DNA from: Piper betle
Lineage: Eukaryota; Streptophyta; Magnoliopsida; Piperales; Piperaceae
Length of the DNA stretch: 64,000 nt
Direction of reading: 5' to 3'
Assembly (NCBI GenBank): GCA_033002965.1
Contig: JAURVB010001837.1
Location: forward strand, 62,001 to 126,000
In this document: positions 1 to 11,901 of the stretch, in pieces
Layout of the letters: every line of letters starts with the position of its first letter
Position numbering within the stretch: the stretch's first letter is position 1
Translations under genes and position numbers: made by a program
Notes under the pieces: generated by a model
Databases searched by the model: none
What the model was told of the DNA's origin: nothing
The model's input: only the letters and a program-made list of their open reading frames with translations

Positions 1-96
1 ATTATCATTTCATTTCATGTTTGATTGATTTTAACTGTCTCTTATCTTATTGTCTCCAGCAGGCGGGAATTGAGTACTATACGTATTAAGAGTAAG
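1..96 (+). other. TFIIB 5' leader with probable intron acceptor
   Basis: AT-rich, pyrimidine-rich sequence ends in TTGTCTCCAG/CAG near 60-63 and is followed by a short purine-rich leader up to the ATG at 97. This looks like the 3' end of a leader intron. The start of the gene lies left of the window. In-frame codons upstream of 97 do not resemble TFIIB. Confidence 0.4.
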
Positions 97-2764
97 ATGG
101 CAGAGCTGTACTGCCCAGATTGCAAGAGGAGCACCGAGGTGGCAGCTGACCACTCAGCGGGAGATATGATTTGCACAGAATGTGGGTTGGTTCTTGAATC
201 TCATTCAATTGATGAGACATCTGAGTGGAGGACCTTTGCAAATGAATCTGGAGATAATGACCCGGTTCGTGTTGGAGGACCTTCCAACCCTTTACTCACT
301 GATGGGGGCCTTTCAACTGTCATATCAAAGCCCAATGGAGCACAGGGAGAGTTTCTCTCATCCTCCCTCGGGCGTTGGCAAAACCGTGGTTCTAATCCTG
401 ACCGTGCCCTGATTCTTGCCTTTAAGAACATTGCTACCATGTCAGATAGGTTGGCAGTTTTTCTTTTCCTAGTTTTATAATATTATAAGTTTTAAAGGAA
501 TTTATTGTTTTTCTCTTTGCATGGTTATTTTGTTTCAAAATTGTTCTTTCCTTTCACTATACTGAATTTCTGATTTGATACATCATTGTGCAGGTTGGGC
601 CTTGTTGCAACAATCAAGGTATACACGTTTTACTTCATTTGTTTAATGGCTATGAAAGTTTAATTACTGCCATTGTTGCTACAATTTACCAGCTTTCATT
701 TGCTGTAAAATTTTTAATGGCTAATTGAGTTCATATACAGCATTTTAAGGATGAGATAGTTCAATTTGGCTGAGGTTGTGGCCACACTTTTTTATTTTTA
801 TTTCATGATGGCCATCAATGTTGCTGTTGCTCATCTTTCATTTATTTTTGTTGTTTAGTGGAAGATTTTTTACTTATTGAATTTGATTTCTGTTTACAGT
901 GTGTGTGCTACGCTACCCATAAGTCATACTTATTACCTTTTAATATTATCATAGCCATTGTCTTCTATTTAATCTTTCTCATTATTAGTACTACTCGTTA
1001 ATATTACTGTGTTGTTATTTTCATATTGAAAAGGATCGTGCCAATGAGATCTACAAAAGGGTGGAGGATCTGAAATCCAGCCGAGGAAGAAATCAGGATG
1101 CGATTCTGGCTGCTTGCCTGTATATTGCTTGTAGGCAGGAGGACAAACCTCGTACTGTAAAGGGTATAGCTTTGAGCTAAATACCATTTGGATGCTTCAT
1201 CAATTTATGTCAAAGTCTTTTCAACCATTTCCTTGGTTGTTACTTTTGATAGAGATATGCTCTGTTGCCAATGGTGCTACGAAAAAGGAAATTGGCCGGG
1301 CAAAAGAGTATATTGTAAAGCAACTGGAACTAGAGATGGGCCAGTCCATGGAAATGGGAACCATTCATGCAGGCGATTTTCTGGTGATCTGCCTGTCTTT
1401 TGTTTGGCAATTAAATTGGTTGCTATAATTTTAATTCCCTATGACTGGAACTTGATAAGCATGGAATTTGATGTGCATGGCGGGCATGTACAGAGACGAT
1501 TTTGTTCCCATCTTGGTATGACGAATCAGGCAGTAAAAGCTGCTCAGGAAGCTGTTCAGAAGTCGGAAGAGCTGGATATAAGGTACTTTTATGCATCCTA
1601 CATTTGGTGACTGTTTCCCTGTGGTGGCTTGGAGAAGAATTAATATGTGATTAAACTCATTTTGGCTGCATTTGGACAACAGAACCATGATACATGTATG
1701 TTAGGTGTGCAGTGTGCTTGACGATTTGTTCTTGGGTGGTTAGATGCTCGTTTCTTGTGTGTGAACATCCTTTCCCTGTTTGAACAAGATCATAATTAGT
1801 TACTACTACACAATGGCAACTGTGGTTGGCTTTTAGATAGTTATTTTAACCAGCATGTAATAGATAATTAACTAGCATCAAGACAGTTTTTTTTCTTGTA
1901 ATTTTTGTTAAAGAACTGGATACAGGATAGATGATGATGGGTGAAAAACCTGTGAATAATGATTCATTACTTAATGGATTTATTACAGGTTTTTGGAATG
2001 AAGAACACATGTTTTTGCCTTGTTGAATGATGATTGATTACTTAATGGTTGGTTTTTAGACCATTTTTTCAATGGTTTATTTGTATTTTTTTCTGCCTGT
2101 TTTATTTCTCATTTGTTGGGGAATTTCGATTGCATATCATGTTTATGGTGTATTTTATTTCATTTGGAAGCAGATTTAAACAAATTTGTGTGTGGTTGAC
2201 AGGAGAAGCCCAATATCAATAGCTGCTGCTATCATTTACATGATCACACAACTTTCTGATGACAAGAAACTTCTAAGAGGTTGGCATTCTTTCTATTTGT
2301 TTGTTTGTATTTGTAGATTGAATGTGAAGATTTTTTTACTTTTATGCTGTTTTCCCCTTGTAAAGTTTATAAAAATTTATACAATTAGGATGCTATGAAG
2401 CTTAGCACATTTGCTTTTCATTCCTGGGCATTTTCTTTTGCAGACAATGTCAATTTTTTTTGTCTATAATTGGTGAAGCAACTCTCTGGTTGCTCAAAAA
2501 CTCCTTCTCTCAGTGTTATCGTCCAGGAAACCCATTCTCTAACTTCCTCAAAGGAGCTTGAATTCTTCATTTAGAAAAAACATGTGTTGTATGCATGAAA
2601 TAATGGCATGTTTTTCGTGTTAATTGGCAGATATATCCATTGCAACTGGGGTTGCCGAAGGAACAATACGAAATTCATACAAGGACTTGTACCCATATGC
2701 GTCAAGGTTGATACCTAGCTCCTTTGCCAAGGAAGAAGATCTCAGACATCTCTGCAGTCCATGA
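97..2764 (+). CDS. TFIIB: Transcription initiation factor IIB (TFIIB), seven exons
   Basis: TFIIB bridges TBP on the TATA box and RNA polymerase II in the nuclear pre-initiation complex. Exons read from splice signals and frame are 97-449, 594-618, 1034-1163, 1253-1383, 1494-1582, 2203-2279 and 2631-2764. Together they give 312 residues, the usual plant TFIIB length, with no frame break. The N-terminal zinc ribbon has CPDC (C6, C9) and CTEC (C26, C29). It is followed by the conserved B-reader/linker stretch [20 protein letters not shown]. Two cyclin-like repeats follow, containing [53 protein letters not shown] and [16 protein letters not shown]. The ATG at 97 is chosen because the zinc ribbon begins five residues later. 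The tiny 25-base second exon (LGLVATIK) is supported by phase and flanking GT/AG. ORFs running through these introns are not real proteins. Identification is near certain; exact intron ends are read by eye. Confidence 0.96.
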
Positions 2765-4010
2765 TGACATTTGACATCTACAAGTCTCGTGAACTTTCTT
2801 GCGTTTTCATGCGATGTCGGGATCCTTTTTAATTTAATCTGATAAAGGGACAACATTTTTGGCCTTGACTGAAAGAAAGGAAGGTCGGAAATCCCCTTTT
2901 GCCGCTTCATCTGATTGATATGTAGGCAATTGAAAAGATAAAGAGCAGAATTCCACTTTAGATTATTATTGGAAACTGGTCGTATGCAGATTATCTTGGG
3001 GATGTGTATGATTCTACACGTTCTAGTTCGGTCGCAGATGTATCATGTTTCTCTGTTGGTGGCACTTATCATATTGGTTCATCTTGTTTTACTTGGTTGT
3101 ATCATTGGCTATAGTGTGTTTAATCATCATCTTATATCAAGAACAAGTTGCAGCGCAAGCATAAGAGGATCATCGAAAGAAATGGAGTAGAAGGCTTGAT
3201 TAGTCTCTTCGGAAACATCCGAAAATATATGAAAGACTGGAAGCTTGATTGTATGAATCTGCACCGGCCATCACAAATTTAATTATTGACTACCATAAAT
3301 ATGTATATCCGAATCCTACAACTAGGTTTGTTGTCTGCTTAATCCGATTTGAAAGACATCCCCATACATGATACAACTTCTAGGGCTGTTAGTAAGTATT
3401 GACTAAGCTTCTTGTTTCAGCTCATCCTTCAACTAAATAAAAGATGAGAGTGTGAACCAAAAAATATTGGTAAGGTTGCAACTTTCTTTCATATGAGTTA
3501 CAACCACTTTAAAGAGTTGTAATATTTTTTTTGAAAAGTGAATGATTATACCTCTTTATAAAGAGACAAATTCCATAATGGTATCCCTTTGTAAAGAGAT
3601 ACACTGGGTAAGGAAAGGCAAGAGCAAATTTGATAAAAAATTCCTTCAATTTTTAGTAGAGTTGCCATCAACCTTATGAAGAGTTTCAATTTTTTTTAAG
3701 AGTCTTGATCTAAAAAGACTCTTTTATAACGAAAAATTTCCTATTTGCATCTGCTTGGGAATAAAGATAGAGTAGAAAACCGTGAGTAAATTTAGAAAAA
3801 ATTTTTCTTCTATTATCCCGTAAAACAACCTAGCTAATGATATTTTTTAGATAATAAATTGATAATTATAGTGATTTTAATTAGTTATTTCTTCGAGGTA
3901 CAATAGAAAAATAATTATAATTTTAAATGATTTCTTCAAAATCACTATAATTATTAATTGTTTACTCTAAAAATCGTTAGTCAAATTCTAATAATAATTA
4001 ATTAATTATA
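2765..4010. other. TFIIB 3' UTR and spacer
   Basis: Sequence after the TFIIB stop has no recognisable coding potential. The first few hundred bases are probably 3' UTR. Around 3470-3750 there are several related pieces with 'ttgtaaagagata' and 'agagttgtaat', a short degenerate repeat. From about 3830 the DNA is very AT-rich with no identifiable element. Confidence 0.4.
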
Positions 4011-4213
4011 TATACATTTAGGTATTAGATTATGGCGAGGGCAATATCGTCATCCCAAGCTCAACCATCAAAAGCCCTAATAATCCCATATAGCTTTCCC
4101 CCTTGAAAGCCTCCCCCATTCCCCCCTTCCCCCAACCTGCCGAACTAACCCGCCGCCGCCGCCGCCTCCGCCGCCACCGCCACCGCCACTGCCACTGCCG
4201 CCACCGCCCAAGC
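4011..4213 (+). promoter_or_regulatory. RPL12 promoter/leader with telo-box-like motif
   Basis: An AT-rich TATA-like stretch (ATTATATATACAT, about 4005-4017) is followed by AAAGCCCTAA at 4071-4080. This resembles the AAACCCTAA telo-box common near the transcription start of plant ribosomal protein genes. A pyrimidine-rich leader with CCGCCGCC and CCACCG repeats then runs to the ATG. The motif match is imperfect and its function is inferred. Confidence 0.45.
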
Positions 4214-4714
4214 ATGCCGCCGAAGTTCGACCCGTCGCAGGTGGTGGACGTGTTCGTCCGGGTGACCGGGGGCGAGGTGGGCGCCGCGTCGTCCCTGGCC
4301 CCGAAGATCGGTCCCCTAGGGCTCTCCCCGAAGAAGATCGGCGAGGACATCGCCAAGGAGACGGCAAAGGACTGGAAGGGCCTGCGCGTCACCGTCAAGC
4401 TCACCGTCCAGAACCGGCAGGCCAAGGTCTCGGTCGTCCCCTCCGCCGCCGCCCTCGTCATCAAGGCCCTCAAGGAGCCGGAGCGCGACCGCAAGAAGAC
4501 CAAGAACATCAAGCACTCCGGCAACATCTCCCTCGACGACGTCGTGGAGATCGCCCGCGTCATGCGCCCCCGGTCCATGGCCAAGGACCTCGTCGGCACC
4601 GTCAAGGAGATCCTCGGCACCTGCGTCTCCGTCGGGTGCACCGTCGACGGCAAGGATCCCAAGGACTTGCAGCAGGAGATCGCCGAGGGGGACGTCGAGG
4701 TCCCGTCGGAGTGA
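4214..4714 (+). CDS. RPL12: 60S ribosomal protein L12 (uL11 family)
   Basis: The product is the cytosolic large-subunit stalk-base protein uL11, which binds 28S rRNA in the GTPase-associated centre. The single uninterrupted frame of 166 residues matches the normal plant RPL12 length. Recognisable segments are [20 protein letters not shown] at the start and the conserved uL11 region [20 protein letters not shown]. The rRNA-binding C-terminal domain follows ([20 protein letters not shown], then [20 protein letters not shown]). The ATG at 4214 is chosen because MPPKFDP is the invariant plant N-terminus; the frame stays open upstream to 4103 only through the GC-rich leader. Base composition is very GC-rich, unlike the flanks, as is usual for monocot ribosomal protein genes. 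An AATAAA lies about 110 bases after the stop. Confidence 0.96.
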   Translation: MPPKFDPSQVVDVFVRVTGGEVGAASSLAPKIGPLGLSPKKIGEDIAKETAKDWKGLRVTVKLTVQNRQAKVSVVPSAAALVIKALKEPERDRKKTKNIKHSGNISLDDVVEIARVMRPRSMAKDLVGTVKEILGTCVSVGCTVDGKDPKDLQQEIAEGDVEVPSE

Positions 4715-4822
4715 TTTGATGGGTGAAACGTTTAAGGTTTTGTTTCTCAGAACCATACGAAATATTGATTTTTGTATTAGATGGTGCTGCGTTTATGTAG
4801 AATGGCTGCGATTGCTGTTCAT

Positions 4823-4828
4823 AATAAA
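4823..4828 (+). terminator. RPL12 poly(A) signal candidate
   Basis: AATAAA lies 109 bases after the RPL12 stop, in an AT-rich context followed by T-rich sequence. The placement is typical for a plant near-upstream element. Confidence 0.5.
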
Positions 4829-4869
4829 CTGTCTTTGAAGGATTGACACTTACTTTGTCCACCATTACT

Positions 4870-5500
4870 TCTTAATGTTTTGCATGAAATCGATACTTCC
4901 TTCAAAGTAATATTAGGTACCAGGTAGGATGACACTAGTAGATTGCTACTTGCATACACTTGATTTGTGTTGGATGCCAATGTTTGTCGTTACTTTTATC
5001 ATTAATTTTTAGTGTCTTCTGTAGAAAACCATAATGTGGTTGTCAATTATGAGGTAATACTCTGCTTACTGTGTTAGGTATCTGATTGAGGTGGCTCTAT
5101 CTCGTCGTTTGTTCCATATTGGAACTGTTTTGCTAATGTATTTTTGTCATGCCTTGGGGGAGTTTAGCTTGTTAATTACGTCTTTGGATTATTGGATTCC
5201 TGAAAACAAATTGTCATTTTGTGATTGTGATGATAGCAAGTCTTTGATTTGTGTCCCGCTTAGACGAGAATGATCACCGGGGGAGAGTGGTACTGGGCCT
5301 GTATGTGAGCTTGAAGAAGATACGCCCCTGTTTGCTTGACACTTCCTGCACTTGCATATAAAAATCGGAATCTAACGATGAATCAGTTTTAAAGGGAGTT
5401 GTTGAATTGAGCCGATTTATCAAAAATTGGTTTATTTTAGGCCATTGATCTCCTCTCCTTTATCCCTTAACATTATTCTAGAATAGTTTATTTAAATTAT
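4870..5500. other. Spacer without recognisable gene
   Basis: Moderately AT-rich sequence with no ORF of note. A 60-codon frame at 5091-5273 lacks family features. No clear repeat boundary is visible. Confidence 0.35.
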
Positions 5501-5539
5501 TTTTTGTTGTATTTATTTTATTATATATTGTATTATATA

Positions 5540-6110
5540 TTTTTAAGATTTATTTTATTATTATTGACTCGGTCAACGAGGGAGAGAGTCAATTTTTATT
5601 ATCTAAATTACCTCTTAATCTTCTACCTTTTCTCGTCTTCCCTTAGCCAAATCTCTTTTACCCACGCCATGCTATCCCTCCCCTCGTTGTTTCCTTATCG
5701 AGCCTCACCCCATCCTACCCTTGTCTCCGCCCTCACCTGCCCTGGTCTCCCCCTCTTGCCCTAGTCTACCCCTGGCCGCCTTTCATTGCCTTGTCCCCCA
5801 TCCCCCGCCCCATCGCTTCCCGACCGCCCCCCTCTGGCGCCCCATTTACCCTTGCCCCCTCTTGCCCCCACCTGTTGCCTGCCATCCCGCCCTTGGCTCC
5901 CCCTTGCACCAGATCTCCTTCGCCATCCTGCCCTGTCTCCCCCTTCCACTCGATCTCATTCGCCATCCCACCCCTGACACCAAATTTCCTTTGCCATATC
6001 GCCCTTGTCTCCCCCATCCACCCCGTTGCTAGATCTCCTCCACCATCTGTCCTTGGTTGGCTTTTGCCGCCCTGCCTGAATCAGCAAATTCTCACCGTTG
6101 TCGACTCAAG
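5540..6110 (+). repeat. AT-rich / TTGACTCG palindrome / C-rich composite module
   Basis: An AT-rich run leads to TTGACTCGG at 5564-5572 and GAGTCAATTTTTATTA from 5586. About 430 bases of C-rich DNA follow (5680-6060), built from loosely repeated 'CCCTTGTCTCCCCC' and 'CCCGCCCTTGGCTCCCC' pieces. The same order of parts recurs near 12.4 kb, 13.3 kb and elsewhere in this window. Open frames in the C-rich tract are low-complexity and exist on both strands, so none is called a gene. Confidence 0.6.
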
Positions 6111-6600
6111 TGAAAATTAGTTCAGATCGCCTTGAATTGGCCAATTTGTGGTCGGATTTTTCACCCGAGCGATCCTAAAGTATTTTGACTCGATTTTGCA
6201 GTAGGCTGAATTAAATTTTTGAAATGGCTGATTTTTTCAACTACTTATACAATCTTCAACCCATTCGACTAAAGTACTAACTATAAGCTCCATGCCCAGG
6301 AGAAAAAAACTCTTTATCTTCGAAATAATTATTCTTACCAAAATTCTCATGTCGGTTGGCTAAAATTTTTCAAGATATTTTGGGTGGGTTAGGAATTCCC
6401 TTGCCTTCTTGATCAGTTTTTTTCGTTGTTGATTTGTTTAGATCCAATGTCCACCCCTACAATCCCTTCTTGTATCATCTCGCTTCCCTTCCAAAAAATT
6501 TTCGTATACGATGTTGAGTCTTGGCTACAAATTTGTACATATATATTATCATCTAATTGATCTCGTAATTATAAAACAAAAATGGTGCAGTCCCCGGTTG
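6111..6600. other. Spacer upstream of the PDI gene
   Basis: No gene or clear element is visible. Short phrases such as 'tgaattggccaat' and 'gatcagtttttttcgttgttgat' are AT-rich spacer. The PDI promoter probably begins to the right of this segment. Confidence 0.3.
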
Positions 6601-6699
6601 GATATCCGGTCCGACAATGGCACGAACGGTCTTGTCTTAACGGTCCATTCACTACTTCTAAACGCGGCAGCTCGCAATTGGTTGTACTCTTCAATTATA

Positions 6700-6718
6700 C
6701 CAATCATAAGACTCCACG
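6700..6718 (+). promoter_or_regulatory. Endoplasmic reticulum stress response element (ERSE) with G-box
   Basis: The sequence CCAATCATAAGACTCCACG fits ERSE-I exactly: CCAAT, nine bases, CCACG. It overlaps a CACGTG G-box at 6715-6720. It lies 118-136 bases before the PDI ATG. ERSE with NF-Y and bZIP factors (bZIP28/bZIP60 in Arabidopsis) drives ER-chaperone genes during unfolded protein stress, which fits an ER-resident PDI. The motif is seen directly; induction is inferred. Confidence 0.8.
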
Positions 6719-6835
6719 TGTCCACGCTACGGCTTCCCACCTGGGCACCTCCCCTTCCTCTTTTTCAGCACCGCCACTTCCCCCGCCGGCGGCTAGATTC
6801 TCCCCTGCCGACGCCGATCGTATTTTTCGGCGACC

Positions 6836-9800
6836 ATGCTGATCCGGATCGTCCTCCTCCTCTCCCTCGCCGCCCTCCTCCTCCTCCACACCCCGGCCCT
6901 CTCCTCCACCCCCGACGACGACGACCTCGCGTTCCTCGAGGAGGCCGAGGCCAAGGACCCCGCCCAACCCTCTGCTCCCAAGCACGACGGATTGGATCTA
7001 GCCGACGACGACCTGGAGAGCTTCGACGACTTGGAAGGCGGGGACGACGACGCCTTCGGCGACGAGATGTCCGCGTCGCCGGAGCCGCCGCCTGTGGACG
7101 AGAAGGACGTGGTGGTGCTGAAAGAAGCGAACTTTAGCGAGGCTGTGTCGAAGAACAGGTATTTGATGGTGGAGTTCTACGCGCCGTGGTGCGGGCACTG
7201 CAAGGCGCTGGCCCCGAGTACGCCGCGGCGGCGACGGAGTTGAAGGACGAGGTGGTGCTGGCCAAGGTGGATGCGACGGAGGAGAACGAGCTCGCTCAGA
7301 AGTATGATGTGCAGGGTTTCCCCACTGTCTATTTCTTCATCGATGGCGTCCACAAGGACTACAATGGTCCAAGGAGCAAGTGAGTTTGATCTGGATCTCA
7401 AAACACATTTATACGTTTTCTAGATTTTTGATTGAAAGATTGAAACTTGTTGCGAACAGTATGAGTATGCGAAGTTTTATGACTTGAGATTGGATGGATT
7501 GATGTAGAATGAGAGTTATGAGACTATGTTGATGAATTGTAGGGATGGTATTGTGTCGTGGATTAAGAAGAAGATTGGACCTGGTATCCAGAACATTACA
7601 ACCGTGGAGGAAGCGGAGAAGGTTCTGAAGAGTGAAACCACGCTTGTTGTGGGATTCCTGGATACTTTGGTGGTAAATTTTCAGTTCCTCATTCTTTTTT
7701 TAAATCGTTTGGTGTTATTCTCTCCATGTTCATGATCATTTTGTTTAGCCGGTTCTGATCTGGTAAGATAATTTCAGGGTTCTGAGAGTGATGAGCTGTC
7801 TGCTGCCTCCAAGCTAGAGGATGGTGTCAATTTTTATCAGACATCTAATCCCGATGTGGCCAAAGTTTTCAACATTGAGATCTCTGCCAAAAAGCCTAGC
7901 TTGGTTCTTTTGAAGAAGGAGACGGAGAAAATTTCTCATTTTGGTTAGCGCACCGCACATCTTCATGTCCAGAACATTGTAAGTGACAAAAAAATGGTTG
8001 ACTTTCATCTTCTTGAGTAATTGCAGATGGTTCCTTCACAAAAACCTCCATAGTTGACTTTGTATTCGCCAACAAGCTCCCGCTGGTGAATGTTTTCACA
8101 AGGGAAAATGCTCCTCAGATATTTGAGAATCCTATAAAGAAACAGGTTCCTTTTTTTCTTTAAAAAAAAGAAAATTTATGGTGAACTAACAAATAAACTA
8201 CAAACATTTTGCAATTTCTCTTTAAATTGATCACAAATTCATCTTTTGTTGTTTCAGGTTTTGCTTTTTGCTACTTCAAATGAGTCCAAGACAATCATTT
8301 CAATATTTGAGGAATCCGCAAAATTTTTCAAGGGGAAGGTATCTTAAGATGTCTATAAATCATGAATGTTGCCCTTAGTTTTCTGTTGCTTCCTTTTTCC
8401 TAGTAAGCAGTGGTGAGTTTTCCTAGCTTGGTTGAACTCTCAGTTACAACTTTGAGACATCAAAAACAAGATCGCTCCCCGTTAATTTACTCCTGGAACT
8501 CCATTTTTCCAAAACAATTCTTGCATACATACATATGGAGGCTACGAACTTTGCTCCTAAGTGGACTATTTTATGCTTTTTCTATAAAACGTGTCACCTT
8601 AACTCTGTCAAGGTTTGTCTTGTCTAAACCATTTTGTTATTTTACAGCTTATATTTGTCTTTGTGGAAATGGACAATGAAGATGTTGGCAAGCCTGTATC
8701 TGATTATTTTGGTGTCTCATATAGTCCTTCTGTAAAATTTCTTGCTCTCTTTTTTATTTTTCATTTTTTTAAAATTTATTTTTATTGATGTAGCCCATTA
8801 TTTTAAAAAGTGGGCCCTTACTTGTCAGGAATCACTTTAACTTTATCTACAGGTTCTAGCTTACACTGGACATGATGATGCTAAGAAGTTCAGGTTGGAT
8901 GGGGAGTTTACCCTAGAAAGTCTCAAGGTTGTGTCTGTGAGCCATTTTTTATCCATTCACTTTATCTGTTCTATTATTAAGAAACAAGATAACTGATTGA
9001 AGTATTATTTTATTTTGTAAAATTTCGAGCTTTTTAGCTAAATGTAGTTCGTAATTGATTTGTCCAAACAACTAGCACATTGAACTTTGACCTGCAGTAT
9101 TGTTCACCACAAAATGAATCTACTGTCTCTTTCTTCTTGTTTATTCGCATATTATTGCCTCGAGAAAGTATTTTCATATCATTTTGTCATGACTTTTGAC
9201 TTGCTTTATGTAGACCTTTGCAGCGAATTTTGTTGAAGACAAGCTCAAGCCTTTTTTCAAGTCTGATCCTGTACCAGAAACTGTCAGTTGCTAGATATGT
9301 GCTCTTTAACACAGTTATACTTTCACTTCAAATTAGCTTATCTTGTTTGCACTTTTGTAATGAAAAAACAGAATGATGGGGATGTGAAGATAGTTGTAGG
9401 AGACAATTTTGATGAGATAGTTTTGGATGAATCCAAGGATGTTCTTCTTGAGGTTACTATCTGTCCTTTTTTCTATTAACCAACAGTTCTATTGTATTTT
9501 ATTCAATGATTTTATGTCTTGCTTTTAATCAGATTTATGCTCCCTGGTGTGGACACTGTCAAGCACTAGAGCCCGTGTACAATAAGCTTGGCAAGCATTT
9601 GCGAGGCATTGATTCACTTGTCATTGCCAAGATGGATGGAACAACGAACGAAAATCCTAGAGCTAAGGTTTGCCCCATATTTTTTAAGAATTTATGATTT
9701 ATGACTTCATGCTCTTGTCTGTTTTATACCTAGTTATTCCATGTTTGTTTACCTGAAGTGTTTTCTTTTGGATTATTGCTTTTGTGAGAAACAACAAATA

Positions 9801-10495
9801 TCACAAAGCTAGTTTTCTGTTCTGATTTGAGCTTTTCTTAATCAGAATTTTCCACGAAGTCATTCAGTTTAAGTTGCCTTATTTTGATCACTGAATTGGG
9901 GGCTCTCCATAAATTCATTTAATTTTTAAGTTTTTTTTTGGGCTGCTGAGCTTCTTCAGTTGTAGTTTATAATTTGCTTGATGGAGGAGTGCCTTTAAAA
10001 CTATCTCAGCTTTTGACAAACTTGAGTTGAAAGTTCTTTTGCAAAAGCTGGACACCTTATTGAGCCAGAATGTTGTATCCTGATTGTTATATGTTTTGGC
10101 TTCTTCTGTTTCTCTAACATTGCTTGATTCTTTTTGTGCAGTCTGATGGTTTCCCCACGCTTCTTTTCTACCCGGCAGGAAACAAGAGCTTTGACCCAGT
10201 AAGTATTGCTGCTTTGAGTAAATGCAAATTCACCTGTGGATTTGTTCTTAATTAATGCAAATTTGCAATAATGTGGCATCCAATACAAGTATTTCTCAGT
10301 CTTAACATATCGGCTATCTGGTGCATATAGATTACTTTTGATGGTGACCGGACAGTAGTCTCATTCTACAAGTTCCTGAAGAAACATGCGTCCATCCCTT
10401 TCAAGCTCGAAAGGCCTGCCTCAGCTGCGAAAACGGAAAGCAAAGAGGAAGAGAAGGATAAGAGCAACGAGAAAGACGTTAAAGATGAACTATGA
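6836..10495 (+). CDS. PDIL1-4: Protein disulfide isomerase (PDIL1-3/1-4 type), one-base frameshift in exon 1
   Basis: PDI oxidises and isomerises disulfides of proteins folding in the ER lumen. Twelve exons: 6836-7379 (short by one base), 7543-7672, 7778-7943, 8027-8145, 8258-8338, 8648-8731, 8853-8927, 9214-9282, 9372-9452, 9533-9667, 10142-10198, 10331-10495. The protein starts with a hydrophobic signal peptide (about residues 1-24) and an acidic, Asp-rich segment (27-78) typical of plant PDIL1-3/1-4. The first thioredoxin domain carries APWCGHC (C119, C122). The redox-inactive b and b' domains follow, then the second thioredoxin domain with [13 protein letters not shown] in exon 10, and a C-terminal KDEL. 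Odd point: after CGHCKALAP the sequence GCCCCGAGTAC (7211-7221) lacks one base, so the literal frame ends at TGA 7241-7243 after 135 codons. Every later exon is intact and in phase. Family assignment is firm; whether the break is biological or an assembly error is open. Confidence 0.9.
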
Positions 10496-10642
10496 GGAAC
10501 ATACTTTTTGCCAGTTTGGATAATTATATCTGTGCTGATTACATTTATCAAGAGATGTCAGTATTAGGGAATGAAGGCGTTGTCTTCTCCCGGATGAGAG
10601 AGGTGTACAAGTTTTCTGTGAAAGCTGTTAAAATGGCTCATC

Positions 10643-10648
10643 AATAAA
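10643..10648 (+). terminator. PDI poly(A) signal candidate
   Basis: AATAAA lies about 150 bases after the PDI stop, in an otherwise non-repetitive 3' UTR. Confidence 0.5.
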
Positions 10649-10699
10649 AAGATAGATATAGTTGTTATAGTCTTTTTGCGTTCGAGGATTGCATTTTGT

Positions 10700-11600
10700 A
10701 ATTCTCCAATTTATTTTGGGCTGGATATTAGATTTGATCTGTTTTTAGAAGAGTTTGACCTCGCATCGAGATCTAGATCTGATGAAAACCTGTTAATGAA
10801 TTAGTGAACTCGGAATGATCGACGACAGATTCACATGACACATCCTTCAACCTGTCTAGAAAAGAAAAGACTTTTTATCATATTCATGGATGCGCGAAGT
10901 AGAAGGCATTAAAAGAAAACAAAAACTTAAGAGCTTGTCTTATTTTGAAGGAAGTCAGCATCACCTAACATCCTCGTTTGGTTCAATGGCTTTGTTGAAT
11001 GGTGTTTTAACCTTCAACTTTCATAATGTTCGGTTTCTTCTACTCTTGCTAGGTAATATGGATTATATACCCAGGCTTGAGGGAAAGCGCGGGAGAGGTT
11101 AAAACGAACGACGCATTTTGAGTACTTGTGTTGTAATAGCAACCCATTTCTGGTTATTACGTTAATATATATTATCTTCATTTAGACACTATCAAATTGG
11201 TTTATATTATGAAAGACTCGGACGGCAACCCACTGTCAACAAGTAGAATCTTAAAGGGAAATGTGAAGTGCATGTCAAAGCGAGGTACCTTCAAAGTGGA
11301 ATCTAGCCCAAAATGTTGCTGTTTTATGCGTTATGAACTGACTCACCTTCAAGCATTAGTTGCCATATATATATATAAACCGGTCTCGAACTCGTCTTGT
11401 TTTGTATCAACTCGAGACCTCGAGACAAAATTATTAAAAAGAAATGAATCGAGTTGAATCCGATCAAAACTCACTCTAAGCTCAATAAAGTGATGACGCC
11501 TAAAGTATTAGTAAATTAGTTAATTACACTGACTAACATAGCATCTACTTAGTTAGTAATTACTGAATATTTTAGTAAACGTGGTCACCGTTAATTCACT
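10700..11600. other. Spacer between PDI and the AGP-like ORF
   Basis: No gene recognised. A short (AT)n run lies near 11366-11376. A patch at 11380-11470 contains CTCGAGACCTCGAGAC-type near-palindromes similar in flavour to the TTGACTCG modules, but without their order of parts. Confidence 0.3.
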
Positions 11601-11630
11601 CCCTTGAAGTTGAAGTGGAGACATCCCCTC

Positions 11631-11640
11631 CTATATAAGG
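11631..11640 (+). promoter_or_regulatory. TATA box and leader intron of the AGP-like gene
   Basis: CTATATAAGG is a good plant TATA box. About 30 bases downstream begins a pyrimidine-rich leader (11665-11773) ending in TTGCAG/GTGCTC. A candidate leader intron spans 11774-11897 and ends in ATTTCAG, four bases before the ATG at 11902. Confidence 0.55.
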
Positions 11641-11901
11641 TTGAAACCAGCCCAACCCACTACCGGCCACTCTCCCCATATCGCCGGCCCCGAACTTGTA
11701 TCTCCGTCTTCGTCAACACGCTTCCCTTCTCTATTCCACTTCCACATCCACTGCCCATTGAGCCGAATTGCAGGTGCTCATTCCTTATTATTTATTACTT
11801 CATGAACTGCTAATGATCTTGCATTCTAGCTCTATCTTCTTCACAAAGCTGTTTGTCTGTGTCTTGATCTCTGCATAATTTTTTGCTGTCATTTCAGATT
11901 C

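Noticed and set aside
1188..1610. 140-codon open frame across TFIIB introns
   Set aside because: It begins with a non-ATG codon and reads through exon 4, an intron and exon 5 in wrong or mixed frames. The TFIIB splice sites explain the region.
4103..4213. N-terminal extension of RPL12 by 37 codons
   Set aside because: The extension is a Pro/Arg/His-rich low-complexity leader; MPPKFDP at 4214 is the conserved start.
5721..6120. Several 60-110 codon frames on both strands
   Set aside because: All come from the C-rich repeat, lack family features and overlap each other.
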